Shown here: piece by piece, positions 17,705-26,481 of the stretch
How positions within the stretch are numbered: position 1 is the stretch's first letter
Layout: every line of letters starts with the position of its first letter
Assembly: GCA_018818785.1 (NCBI GenBank)
Contig: JAHIRF010000005.1
Span: forward strand, 1 to 64,000
Direction: 5' to 3'
Source: Thermoplasmatota archaeon
GTDB lineage: Archaea > Thermoplasmatota > Thermoplasmata > UBA10834
Length of the DNA stretch: 64,000 nt
Position numbers and translations under genes: made by a program
Notes under the pieces: model-generated
What the model was told of the DNA's origin: nothing
Database searches by the model: none
What the model saw: the letters and a program-made list of their open reading frames with translations, nothing else

Positions 17705-20116
17705 CTATTCAGGGCACTTCTTGAACACGGGGTCGTATTGCTCTTCTGCGGCCTCAAGAGCGTTCTTCCTCGCCTCTTTCGGAAGCCGGCCAAGTTGTTT
17801 GATCTTCTTGTCGAAAGTGTCCACGAACTTCGGCAGAACCTTGTAGATCGGCAGGAGCATCGGGACGAAGGTTAGGCGTTCCTTGCCAATCCCAAGCTGG
17901 TCCAATTCGGGGATGAGCGCCTTCACGCGGCGCTCGATAATCTCCGCCACCTCGCCCCCTTCCTCATCGGACAGCATGACGCCGTCCGCACCGTTTGCGA
18001 ATGTCAACAGTATCTCCCTCCGCGCAACTCTGGCTGCAGAAGGCACCCTAAGAATCCTCAAGGTTGTCGGATATTCCATGCGTGCAGTACCGGCAGAGTC
18101 GGCTGCAACGTATGCCAGGATGTCACCGAAGAAGCCGACTATTCTAACATCTTCTGACGGCTCTGCCAAAAGGCCGCGGACTTCGGCATCGATCTGCGCG
18201 TCAGTGTAGTGCGCGAGATCGAACACATGTGTAGGGCACTCGGATACGCAGGCGCCACAACCGATGCATGCGATCTGATCGATCAGAGGCATGTCGCTGA
18301 CGGTTATCGCATGTACAGGACAGATTAGCTCACATGCTCCACACTGAATGCACCTGCTCGCATCCACAATCAGAGCTTTGACCGGGTCGAGCAGCATCTT
18401 CCCGGACCCGAGGAACTCGATCACATGGGCAGCGGTGCTCCTCCCATCCACGACACTGTCCCGAACGTCTTTGGGCCCCAGAATCGCACCCGCAGCGAAA
18501 ATGCCCGACCGGTGCGAGGACACGGGATCGAGCTTTGGATGCTTCTCCGATACAAACCCGTCTTCCCCGAGAGGTACCTTGAGTGTGCGCGCCAGTGTGT
18601 CGGTCCCTTCAGAAGGCGTCATCGAGGTGCATAGGACGACCATGTCGAATTCGTTCTCTATGATCTCTCCGAGGGTGACATCCTCCGCTCGGACCATGAT
18701 GCCGTTCTTACCATTCTGGATGTCGGAAACACGGCCGTGCACGTACTTGACATTGAATTCCTCCTGTGAGCGGACATAGAACTCCTCGAACCCGCGGCCA
18801 GCCGATCTGATGTCTATATAATAGATGTAAACCTGCATGTATGGGAAGGTCTTCCTGAGAATCACGGCCTGCTTGATCGCATAGTTGCAGCATATCTTGC
18901 TGCAGTATGGCATGCCCACCTTGCGCGTCCGCGAACCTGCACATAGTACGAGGGCGACCTTCTTCACCCTGTTGCCATCGGTCTTGCGTTTGAGGACCAT
19001 CCCAGCTCCGCACTCGTTGATCATCAGCCGCTCCATCTGGGTCGCTGTGATGACATCGGGAATCGACGTGTCGTATTCTCCGAGCTTCCTGACATCGAAG
19101 AGGTCGAAGCCCGTCGCGATCACGATCGCACCTACCTCGATGTCTTCGAATCGCTCCTTCTCATCCATGTCTATCGCATGGGCGGAGCAGACCTTCTCGC
19201 ATGCTCCGCACTCCTTACAGTTGTCGAAATCGACCACATAAGCCGCAGGGACTGCCTGCGGAAACGGTTTGTAGATCGCTTTGCGCTCGTACAATCCCTC
19301 CTCGAATTCGTTGGGGACCTTCGCCGGGCACACCTTCTCGCACTTCGCGCACCCGATGCATTTCTTCAGATCTACGCCCCTCGGCGCCACCCTCACGCGT
19401 ACGGAATAGTTGCCTGGAGAACCGGATACGGATAAGACCTCAGACCTTGTGTACAGCGCGATCCTCGGATGCGATGCAATGTCGACCATCCTCGGGCTGA
19501 GGATGCACGGGGCACAGTCGAGGGTGGGGAAGGTCTTGCTGAGCTGAGCCATCCTCCCACCAATGCTCGGGTTCCGTTCGATCAGATGGACCTGATATCC
19601 AGAATTTGCCAGCTGGAGTGCGGATGATATCCCCGCGATCCCGCCGCCGATGACAAGCACTTCCTTGGAGAGCTCTATCTCTTTGGGATTGAGACATTCC
19701 AGGTGGACCGCACGAGACACGCCGGCGCGCACGAGGTCCTTGGCCTTCTTGGTCGCCTCAGCTTTGTCCTTGTGCACCCATGAGCATTGTTCCCTCAGGT
19801 TGATCACCTCAAGGACGTACGGGTTCAGACCTGCGTCCTGGAGGGTCTTCCTGAAGGTCTTCTCGTGCATCTTCGGAGAGCATGATGCGACCACGACCTT
19901 CGTGAGACCATGTTTCTTGATGTCTTCGGCTATCTGATTCTGACCTGGCTCGGAGCATGTGTAGATGTTATCCCTACTGACCACTACATCATCCAGAGTG
20001 CCGGCATAGTCCGTCACGAGCTTGCAGTCCACCGTGCCACCTATATTGGTGCCACAGTGACACACATAGACTCCGATCCGTTCCCTCTTGTCCTTCGTAC
20101 CCCTGTCTCCAGTCAT
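17705..20116 (-). CDS. hdrA: HdrA-like heterodisulfide reductase subunit A fused to cysteine-less MvhD-like domain
   Basis: 803 residues from an ATG at 20116. HdrA is an FAD and iron-sulfur flavoprotein that bifurcates or relays electrons in the cytosol. Visible: N-terminal VYVCHCGTNIGG (Cys19, Cys21), Cys79, Cys111, an FAD-binding GGGIAGISSALQLA (157-170), LDCAPCILSPRM (Cys201, Cys204), and four ferredoxin-type clusters at 253-263, 300-310, 589-599 and 617-627. Residues 648-770 align in position and secondary structure with the MvhD/FlpD domain that often follows HdrA. None of its usual cysteines is kept: VGFFGDILAY replaces the Cys-rich start and MLSDEEGGEV the Cys-His loop. No hdrB, hdrC, mvhA or fdh genes are near. 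Start codon chosen because upstream residues are not HdrA-like. Confidence 0.9.
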   Translation of the reverse strand: MTGDRGTKDKRERIGVYVCHCGTNIGGTVDCKLVTDYAGTLDDVVVSRDNIYTCSEPGQNQIAEDIKKHGLTKVVVASCSPKMHEKTFRKTLQDAGLNPYVLEVINLREQCSWVHKDKAEATKKAKDLVRAGVSRAVHLECLNPKEIELSKEVLVIGGGIAGISSALQLANSGYQVHLIERNPSIGGRMAQLSKTFPTLDCAPCILSPRMVDIASHPRIALYTRSEVLSVSGSPGNYSVRVRVAPRGVDLKKCIGCAKCEKVCPAKVPNEFEEGLYERKAIYKPFPQAVPAAYVVDFDNCKECGACEKVCSAHAIDMDEKERFEDIEVGAIVIATGFDLFDVRKLGEYDTSIPDVITATQMERLMINECGAGMVLKRKTDGNRVKKVALVLCAGSRTRKVGMPYCSKICCNYAIKQAVILRKTFPYMQVYIYYIDIRSAGRGFEEFYVRSQEEFNVKYVHGRVSDIQNGKNGIMVRAEDVTLGEIIENEFDMVVLCTSMTPSEGTDTLARTLKVPLGEDGFVSEKHPKLDPVSSHRSGIFAAGAILGPKDVRDSVVDGRSTAAHVIEFLGSGKMLLDPVKALIVDASRCIQCGACELICPVHAITVSDMPLIDQIACIGCGACVSECPTHVFDLAHYTDAQIDAEVRGLLAEPSEDVRIVGFFGDILAYVAADSAGTARMEYPTTLRILRVPSAARVARREILLTFANGADGVMLSDEEGGEVAEIIERRVKALIPELDQLGIGKERLTFVPMLLPIYKVLPKFVDTFDKKIKQLGRLPKEARKNALEAAEEQYDPVFKKCPE

Positions 20117-20433
20117 TTTGCATCTAAGAATCAATGCGTGGGTTATTGGCCTTTTGGTCGAGTCTATAGAGGGGTGCGAGGTACGGACCGACCTATAACC
20201 ACGTAATACGATGTGTATAGCCTGAAGTAACCGATAGATGAATTCACAATAACTGGCCTCCGAACACGGGCCGGGCAAGTATATATATGGAGGCCAGGTT
20301 ATTTAGCGTGTCCATAGTCTCGAATGCACAACATGAGGCACATTATGGGAAAACGTGCTATATTGGGGTTAATGATAACCCCTAGAGTTGATTTCACAAG
20401 TCCGATCCATTCGAAGCTCAGAGGAGAACAGGA
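20117..20433. promoter_or_regulatory. 317-base divergent promoter region with hairpin
   Basis: For hdrA a TATA-like CCTCTATAGACT is on the minus strand at about 20161-20172. For the plus-strand gene, AGTATATATATGG lies at 20278-20288 and a second AT-rich GCTATATT at 20357-20364. A perfect seven-base inverted repeat, GGGGTTA then TAACCCC with a four-base loop, occupies 20365-20382. It is followed by a GAGGAGA ribosome-binding site just before the ATG at 20434. Confidence 0.5.
20365..20382 (+). repeat. Perfect inverted repeat in the 20434 gene leader
   Basis: GGGGTTA at 20365-20371 and TAACCCC at 20376-20382 with loop ATGA. It may be an operator or an RNA hairpin about 50 bases upstream of the start codon. 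Confidence 0.6.
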
Positions 20434-22815
20434 ATGCCGAAAAAAGATGACGCGGAAAAACGACACGCCTTATGTCCGAATTGCGGGCGGAAGTCTTCCG
20501 TTTCCGAGGGCAGTTGTGAGCACTGTGCTGCTCCCTTGGTAGAGGATTCTCCTTCAGGCGAGGGGGACGTCGAGAGACTTATGTCGGTTCCGGGAGTCGG
20601 CGAGGCAAAGGCTCATCTATTGCTCAAAGCGGGCTATAGGAATGTCAATGACCTGCAGAACGCAGACCTTGGCGAACTGGCCGGGATCAAAGGCATCGGC
20701 GACAAATTGGCCGCAAAGATACTCGAAGGCGCCCGATCGCAGGTGAACCCTGAGAACAAGGAACTCGCCCATTGGCTGGCCGGGGAGGACGAAGGTCTGT
20801 CCGCATGGATCTCGGGCGAGAACCATGGGGAGAAGGAAGCGGTGGCCACGACCGAACCGGGACTCGACCATGATGATTCACTGGCCAAATGGCTCGCCGG
20901 CACCGAGGATAGTCTAGATTCATGGCTCGATGAGCCCAAGATCAAGAGAGTCTCCAAACCCAAGAAGAGCGTGCCCGAGGAGATGCTCGAGCACGGAGAG
21001 GAGATCACACAACTCCGCGAAACACTGAGACAGACGCTGAAGCAGTTCGAGACGGAGGGGTTCAATCCTCAGGCGGTCCTTGAACAATTGGCCCACACGA
21101 AGAGCGAAGTCGAGGCCGAGCGCGTTCACAGGAAACAGCTGGAGGAGGAGCTGGAGAACGTCAAACGCGGAAGTATCGCAGTCATCAAATTCATCAAGAA
21201 GCAACAGGGGGCGCCAGCTGATGCGGAGAACCTCGCGGACAAGCTCGCGTCCGAGATGGCCCAGAAGGAGGATCTCGAGCTGAAAGTCATGGAGCTCGAG
21301 AACCAACTGAGGGATCTCAAGGAAAAGACGGAGAAGGGTATCGCCGAGATGCCAGTGGACGCACAGACCCTCAAGCGCCAGGAGATCGAGCTATCGCAGA
21401 GGATGGCACAGATCGATGCCTATGAGTTACAGCTCAAGGCCAAGGAAGACACGCTCCAGGAAGGCATAATATCCTATGGCAGAGGGCCTTCGGACAGTGA
21501 AGAACGCATCAGGGAGCTGGAGGAGTCCTCCGCCAAGGAGCGCGAGCTCAACGAGCAGATACACGAATTGGAGGCGAAGCTCTCCCGGACAGAATTCGAC
21601 ATGAAGCATCTGGAAGAGAAAGCGAAGATATCAGAGGCGAAGGGTTCCGTGCTGGACCCAGAGCTGATGAAGAGGTTGGAACAGGCCCAGAGCCTCGAGC
21701 GATCGTTCGCTCTGAGAGAGCAAGAGATCGAGAAGCTGAAGGAAGAGTTGAGGATACGAGACGACGAGACGAGGAAGCTCAAGGAACCGTTGGCCTACAA
21801 AGAGCGGGAGATGATCCGCCGAGAGGAGGACCTGATGTTCAGGGAGAGGCTCCTAGAGGAGGAACTGAAGAGGGTCTCCCAGCAGAAAGCCGGCCTAATG
21901 AACACTGACGAATTAACCACGAAGCAACGCCTCGAAGAGCTGCAGGGGCAGATCACCGAGAAGGAAGAAGAGATTAGGAACAAGGAGAAGTACTTCTCGA
22001 TGAAGGAGGACGAACTCCGTGCGAGGGAGCAGGGGCTCATAACAGATGAGATTGAGAAGAGGGAGCAGGACAGGCTCATCGAACTCAAGCAGGAGAAGGT
22101 CAAGACTGGAACCACCAGACTCGATGATCTGCTTCTGGGCGGCGCGCCCTTCGGATCGAACATGCTGATCTATGGTCCGCCCTTCACGGGCAAGGAAGTA
22201 CTCATGAATTCATTCATCGCAGAGGGGTTGAAGAAAGGCATCCCTGCGATATGGGTCATCACCGAGAAATCACCCAAGGAGATCAGAAACGAGATGATGT
22301 TCGTGCTCTCGGGATACGAGGAATATGAGAGCAGGGGGCTCGTCAGGTACGTGGACACCTATTCCCGGAGCATGGGTGACGAGACCGAGGACCCGTACAC
22401 GGAATACATCGAGGCACCCACTGATTATGAATCGATCCAGAAGGCGCTGGAGAAGGCCGCCAAAGGGTTCAAGAAAGACCACGAATACTATAGGATGGCG
22501 TTCAGATCGATCTCCACACTCATAGCGTATCTTGACCCGAACACAGCATTCAGATTCCTCAGTCCAGTCGCCGGCAGAAGGAAGAGAGACAAGGCGGTCT
22601 CGATGTACACGATCGAGAAGGGCGTCCATGGAGATCAGGAGATCCAGATGCTCGGATCGCTCATGGACGGCATGATCGAGTTCAAACTCGAGAACCTGAA
22701 CATGTTCCTATCTGTGAAAGGTATCTGCGAGGTTCAGTCGAGAGCCTTCATAAGATATTCTTTCACCAAATCCGGACTGAACATCGGATCGTTCTCGCTT
22801 GACCACATAAGATGA
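20434..22815 (+). CDS. Zinc ribbon, HhH, long coiled coil and KaiC/RecA-like domain with lost catalytic residues
   Basis: 793 residues. A four-cysteine zinc ribbon (Cys14, 17, 28, 31) is followed by a helix-hairpin-helix pair at about 47-95 (VPGVGEAKAHLLLKAGY, IKGIGDKLAAKIL), an acidic repeated HWLAGEDEGLSAW/KWLAGTEDSLDSW segment, a coiled coil from about 190 to 570 and a KaiC-like domain to the end. The Walker A position reads GPPFTGKE (581-588), with Glu where Ser/Thr binds magnesium. The segment where the Walker B Asp is expected reads AFRSIS (Arg691). LDPNTAFRFL is otherwise typical of the KaiC-like archaeal family. It is therefore probably a non-hydrolysing pseudo-ATPase scaffold. Start supported by GAGGAGA upstream. 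Confidence 0.85.
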   Translation: MPKKDDAEKRHALCPNCGRKSSVSEGSCEHCAAPLVEDSPSGEGDVERLMSVPGVGEAKAHLLLKAGYRNVNDLQNADLGELAGIKGIGDKLAAKILEGARSQVNPENKELAHWLAGEDEGLSAWISGENHGEKEAVATTEPGLDHDDSLAKWLAGTEDSLDSWLDEPKIKRVSKPKKSVPEEMLEHGEEITQLRETLRQTLKQFETEGFNPQAVLEQLAHTKSEVEAERVHRKQLEEELENVKRGSIAVIKFIKKQQGAPADAENLADKLASEMAQKEDLELKVMELENQLRDLKEKTEKGIAEMPVDAQTLKRQEIELSQRMAQIDAYELQLKAKEDTLQEGIISYGRGPSDSEERIRELEESSAKERELNEQIHELEAKLSRTEFDMKHLEEKAKISEAKGSVLDPELMKRLEQAQSLERSFALREQEIEKLKEELRIRDDETRKLKEPLAYKEREMIRREEDLMFRERLLEEELKRVSQQKAGLMNTDELTTKQRLEELQGQITEKEEEIRNKEKYFSMKEDELRAREQGLITDEIEKREQDRLIELKQEKVKTGTTRLDDLLLGGAPFGSNMLIYGPPFTGKEVLMNSFIAEGLKKGIPAIWVITEKSPKEIRNEMMFVLSGYEEYESRGLVRYVDTYSRSMGDETEDPYTEYIEAPTDYESIQKALEKAAKGFKKDHEYYRMAFRSISTLIAYLDPNTAFRFLSPVAGRRKRDKAVSMYTIEKGVHGDQEIQMLGSLMDGMIEFKLENLNMFLSVKGICEVQSRAFIRYSFTKSGLNIGSFSLDHIR

Positions 22816-22830
22816 GAGAACGCAGGCCTA

Positions 22831-23268
22831 TCAGGCCACTTCCATCGACGATTTATGGTCCTTCCCGCCCGGCATCTTGGCGTTCCGTTTCATCGCTACT
22901 TGCGGAGGCGGCAACGGCGGCGGCAGGCCTATGTCCCGCGCAACGGTGACGGTTGCGGGCATGCAGTTCGCGAAGATCGCGTTCAGGATAGGGTTGAATA
23001 CGGTCTGAGGGAGCTCCTTCTTGTTGGCCCATTGGGACGCGATTGTCTGGGCTTCCCCGTCCCATACGACTTTACCTTCGATCTTGATTATTCCGACGCC
23101 GACATAGCTGACGGTGAAAGTGAATTCCACCAGGGCATCCTTCTCGGACATCGCAGATATGCTCGTCACTGAAGTATTGTGATCGACCCTGAGCTGAGGA
23201 ACCCGTTCCCCCAATTTCGTGAATCTCTTCGCATCGAGCGATACTAGTTCGAATGATTTGATCGGCAT
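22831..23268 (-). CDS. Conserved hypothetical protein, possible SecB-like fold
   Basis: 145 residues from an ATG at 23268 with GGAGAAC upstream. The central part alternates strands (ALVEFTFTVSYVGVGIIKIEGKV) and is followed by a helix and a proline-rich ATVTVARDIGLPPPLPPP ending, with a lysine-rich tail. This order of four strands, a helix and a Pro-rich end resembles the SecB chaperone fold, but no diagnostic residues can be named. Archaeal SecB-like proteins are known in some methanogens. It lies convergent with the preceding pseudo-KaiC gene, 15 bases away. Function is unassigned. Confidence 0.6.
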   Translation of the reverse strand: MPIKSFELVSLDAKRFTKLGERVPQLRVDHNTSVTSISAMSEKDALVEFTFTVSYVGVGIIKIEGKVVWDGEAQTIASQWANKKELPQTVFNPILNAIFANCMPATVTVARDIGLPPPLPPPQVAMKRNAKMPGGKDHKSSMEVA

Positions 23269-23378
23269 TCTTGTTCTCCTCCGTCCTGTCGCGTATAGAA
23301 CATATCAAGGACATGAATCTATTCCAATAAAGGGTTGCAGGTCGAAGAGCAATACCTCGACCATCCTGGACAAGGGAA

Positions 23379-23454
23379 TGGTGCCGTGGGCCGGACTCGA
23401 ACCAGCGACTTCAAGATCTTCAGTCTTGCACTCTCCCAACTGAGTTACCACGGC
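23379..23454 (-). tRNA. tRNA-Phe (GAA)
   Basis: 76 bases including an encoded CCA (23379-23381 as TGG on the plus strand). The acceptor stem GCCGTGG pairs with CCACGGC. The D-stem ACTC/GAGT, anticodon stem CAAGA/TCTTG with loop CTGAAGA (anticodon GAA), and T-stem GCTGG/CCGGC with loop TTCGAGT all fold. The discriminator base is A. No intron. Confidence 0.97.
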
Positions 23455-23657
23455 TCGATGCTGGGAAGGGCAGTTAGGCGGAACTCGGTATTAAATCTTC
23501 GGTGATTCGCATCATGCGGAGTGCAAGAACTGAAATCGACGGTATCGATGAGGGGTTCGGACGAGATTGATCAGCATCGATGGTCCGTACGACCAAGCGA
23601 ATCCGCTCAATCTGGGGTGGCAAAAAAGGTGTCTTCCAGACGATACCAGAAACGAAG

Positions 23658-23668
23658 GCTTTAAATAT
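23658..23668 (+). promoter_or_regulatory. TATA box of the pilus-like operon
   Basis: CTTTAAATATG at 23658-23668, 50-60 bases before the ATG at 23718. It gives a short leader and is the first promoter of the five-gene cluster. Confidence 0.55.
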
Positions 23669-23717
23669 GTTTCAGACGCTGATTAGGTTGCTTCAGAAAC
23701 CCCCCTTCGGTGGTAGG

Positions 23718-24710
23718 ATGGACTTGTCAGAAATTCGAAATAGCTATTCTGGAAACTCCGTTGTTGGCCGTATTAAGCGATCGCCAAGATGGAACGATGA
23801 TGAGGGGGTTGCCTCTACAATCGGCACCATCATGTCGCTGCTTGTGTTCCTTACGTTCATGGGCATGTTCACCAACCAGTTCGTCCCTGTCTGGATGAGC
23901 GATAACGAGAGCGCGCATATGGCGACAGTTGTCCAGCAGATGATCTACCTCAAGTCCCAGGTCGACGGGCTGGTCGCAGATTATTCGAACAGCCTTCTGG
24001 CCCCTACTCCCGTTTTCGTCCCGATAACTTTACATGCCCAGGGCATACCAATATTCGCTGCACCGACAGCTGGAATATTACAGTTCGGTTCTCAATCCAC
24101 CACCGGGTATCCATCGTTCAATGCGACATTTGTGGGCGACGAGCAGACATTGAGCACAAACGATGACGGACACGCCGGCGGATACGTCGACTTCTATGCA
24201 CCTAACAGGTACTATGTCGAGCAGCATCTGACCTATGATTGCGGTGCCCTGATACTCAACCAGTCAGATGGAGAATATATCATAGCAGGGCTCCAGTTCT
24301 CGGTCACGAATATCGTTGCAGGGGCTGACACGAGCCGAGTTGTCAAGCTGACACAGGTCTCGATGCTCGGCCTGGACAAGACCGTGGGTGGGACTGGCAC
24401 GAAGGGGATATATGTGGATCTCCTCTATGCCAACACCAATGCATACGAAAGCGATGTGGGAGCGGACCTCACGTTCACGATAGTGAGCAAGCACGGAAAC
24501 GCTTGGCTGACCTATTTCAACAAGGCGCTCAACAACTCGATGGCGGGCTTGACATACGATACTGACTTCTCAATAGGACCTCTCACGCTACATGATTCGG
24601 AAGGCACCCAGAACGATTACTACACATTGACAGTCACGATCAAGGATGTGAACGTTTTGGACCACACGCACGCGACGATCCTGGTAACACTGGGCGAGGT
24701 GGCCCCTTAG
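23718..24710 (+). CDS. Archaeal type IV pilin-like surface protein
   Basis: 330 residues from an ATG at 23718 with GGTGG upstream. The frame is open further upstream but crosses a TATA box. The N-terminus is basic, then has DDEGVASTIGTIMSLLVFLTFMGMF, in which an acidic patch and the EGVASTIGTI stretch precede a single hydrophobic helix (about 32-55). This is the pattern of archaeal pilins and archaellins processed by a class III signal peptidase. The rest is a beta-rich extracellular domain with many Asn, Thr and Tyr and possible N-glycosylation sites. It is the first gene before the secretion ATPase, so it may be the pilin or a minor pilin. No peptidase gene is in the window. Confidence 0.7.
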   Translation: MDLSEIRNSYSGNSVVGRIKRSPRWNDDEGVASTIGTIMSLLVFLTFMGMFTNQFVPVWMSDNESAHMATVVQQMIYLKSQVDGLVADYSNSLLAPTPVFVPITLHAQGIPIFAAPTAGILQFGSQSTTGYPSFNATFVGDEQTLSTNDDGHAGGYVDFYAPNRYYVEQHLTYDCGALILNQSDGEYIIAGLQFSVTNIVAGADTSRVVKLTQVSMLGLDKTVGGTGTKGIYVDLLYANTNAYESDVGADLTFTIVSKHGNAWLTYFNKALNNSMAGLTYDTDFSIGPLTLHDSEGTQNDYYTLTVTIKDVNVLDHTHATILVTLGEVAP

Positions 24711-24720
24711 AGGTGAGCTT

Positions 24721-26481
24721 TTGTCTGAGGCAGATGCGAAAATTGAATATGACATACCCGTTAAAGCCCGTAAACAGCCGATAGGCGCTCGCATCTGGCA
24801 TGGATACATCAACGCTGTGAGCAGGCTCAAATCCGAACCCATCAAAATCAAATCCGCGAAGGGTGCAGCTGCCAGGAGGAAGCAGTGGAAGGACGGGAAG
24901 GGGTCACCGTACACCGAGATCCCCCCCATAACGGACCCTGATATCCAGGAGATGGCATTCTATCCAGTGGTTGATCCGTTCAGCTATGTGAGGGTAACTT
25001 ACAATGCAGCCACTAGCGATTACATAATGAACGTGATCGAGCCAGTGCTGACCGAAGACGAAGATGCGCTGTTGAAGAAGATCAAGACCACCTTCGAGAT
25101 GATCCTCGATTACGAGTGGGCCAAGCTCGACCATATGAACAAGAAGACCTACCTGGAGAGGAGCGTGGACAGCTACATAAAGTCGAGGGGTATCAGACTC
25201 GAACCGATCTCGGAAGATAAGGTGAAGTACTTCATCACGAGGGATTTCGTCGGATATGGCCCCATAGATGCAATGATGAGCGATACTCATGTCGAAGACG
25301 TATCCTGCGATGGCGTAGGCATCCCGCTGTTCCTGTTCCATAGCAAGTTCGAATCCATCAAGACCAATGTCGTGTTCGAGGATGAGGACGACCTCAACTC
25401 GTTCGTCATATCGCTTGGCCAGAGATGTGGGAAACAGCTCTCCGTCTCGAACCCCATACTAGACGGTACTACGCCGGAAGGACACAGAGTCCAGGCGACC
25501 TACGCGAGAGAAGTGACCACGAGAGGTGCCTCGTTCACGATCAGACGATTCAAGGAGAAACCGTTCACGCCGGTCGAACTGATCAAGTACGGCACGGCAT
25601 CACCAGAGATAGTCGCGTATCTGTGGCTCGGTGTGGAGCATGGAGAGTCGGCCATCATAGCCGGAGGCACGGCGAGTGGAAAGACGGCGACGCTCAACGC
25701 CATGTCACTATTCATACCCCCTGGTGCCAAAGTCGTCACCATGGAGGATACAAGAGAAATCAACCTACCTCATGAGAACTGGATTCCCGGCACGACAAGA
25801 TCTGGCTCAGGTGAGCGAGGGCCGGACGGAAAGGCCGCTGGTGAGATAGACATGTACGACCTCGTCAGGGCCGCGTTGAGACAGAGGCCGAACTACATCA
25901 TCGTAGGAGAGGTGAGAGGAAAGGAGACCTACACCATGTTCCAAGCGATGGCGACCGGTCACACGACCTTCTCGACCATGCACGCGGATTCTGTCAAGGG
26001 CATGGTCAACAGGCTTGAGAACCCACCGATCAATTGTCCCAGGATTCTGCTCACTGCCCTCAGAAATGTCATCATCCAGACACATGCAAGAGTGGGAATG
26101 GACATGGTCAGGAGAGTCAAGCAGCTCATCGAAATCGTCGGTTTCGAACCCGAAACGAACGAGCTCATCAGCAACACGGTCTACGAATGGGATCAGGCAA
26201 CGGACAAGTTCATCTTCAAGGGCCACAGTTTCCTGTTTGACAAGATCATGGAGATGAAGAACCTGACACACGAGGAACTGCTGGAGGAATTCGAGCGCCG
26301 TGTGGATATCGTGAAATACATGGTATCGAAGGACATGTCTGACCATGTGGACATCTGGAACATCATCAAATCATATTACAAGGACCCGAAGGGAGTGGCG
26401 GAAATGGCTCGAAAGGAAATGTACCCGGCAGCCTCCCAGAGTGGTTTGAAGATGCCGACAGGAGGTGTCGACTCTGCCTGA
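24721..26481 (+). CDS. Type II/IV secretion-system ATPase, TadA/FlaI-like (copy 1)
   Basis: 586 residues. Hexameric cytosolic ATPase that powers pilus assembly or archaellum-like machines. The start is TTG at 24721 with GAGGTGA five bases upstream. An N-terminal domain of about 200 residues precedes YGPIDAMMSDTHVEDVSCDG. Then come the Walker A GGTASGKTATLN, the Asp box MEDTREINLPHENW, the Walker B IIVGEVRGKE, and the His box GHTTFSTMHADS. The C-terminus holds YKDPKGV. It overlaps the next gene by 17 bases, pointing to translational coupling. A second, equally long ATPase closes the cluster. FlaI and TadA families cannot be separated from sequence alone. Confidence 0.9.
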   Translation: MSEADAKIEYDIPVKARKQPIGARIWHGYINAVSRLKSEPIKIKSAKGAAARRKQWKDGKGSPYTEIPPITDPDIQEMAFYPVVDPFSYVRVTYNAATSDYIMNVIEPVLTEDEDALLKKIKTTFEMILDYEWAKLDHMNKKTYLERSVDSYIKSRGIRLEPISEDKVKYFITRDFVGYGPIDAMMSDTHVEDVSCDGVGIPLFLFHSKFESIKTNVVFEDEDDLNSFVISLGQRCGKQLSVSNPILDGTTPEGHRVQATYAREVTTRGASFTIRRFKEKPFTPVELIKYGTASPEIVAYLWLGVEHGESAIIAGGTASGKTATLNAMSLFIPPGAKVVTMEDTREINLPHENWIPGTTRSGSGERGPDGKAAGEIDMYDLVRAALRQRPNYIIVGEVRGKETYTMFQAMATGHTTFSTMHADSVKGMVNRLENPPINCPRILLTALRNVIIQTHARVGMDMVRRVKQLIEIVGFEPETNELISNTVYEWDQATDKFIFKGHSFLFDKIMEMKNLTHEELLEEFERRVDIVKYMVSKDMSDHVDIWNIIKSYYKDPKGVAEMARKEMYPAASQSGLKMPTGGVDSA

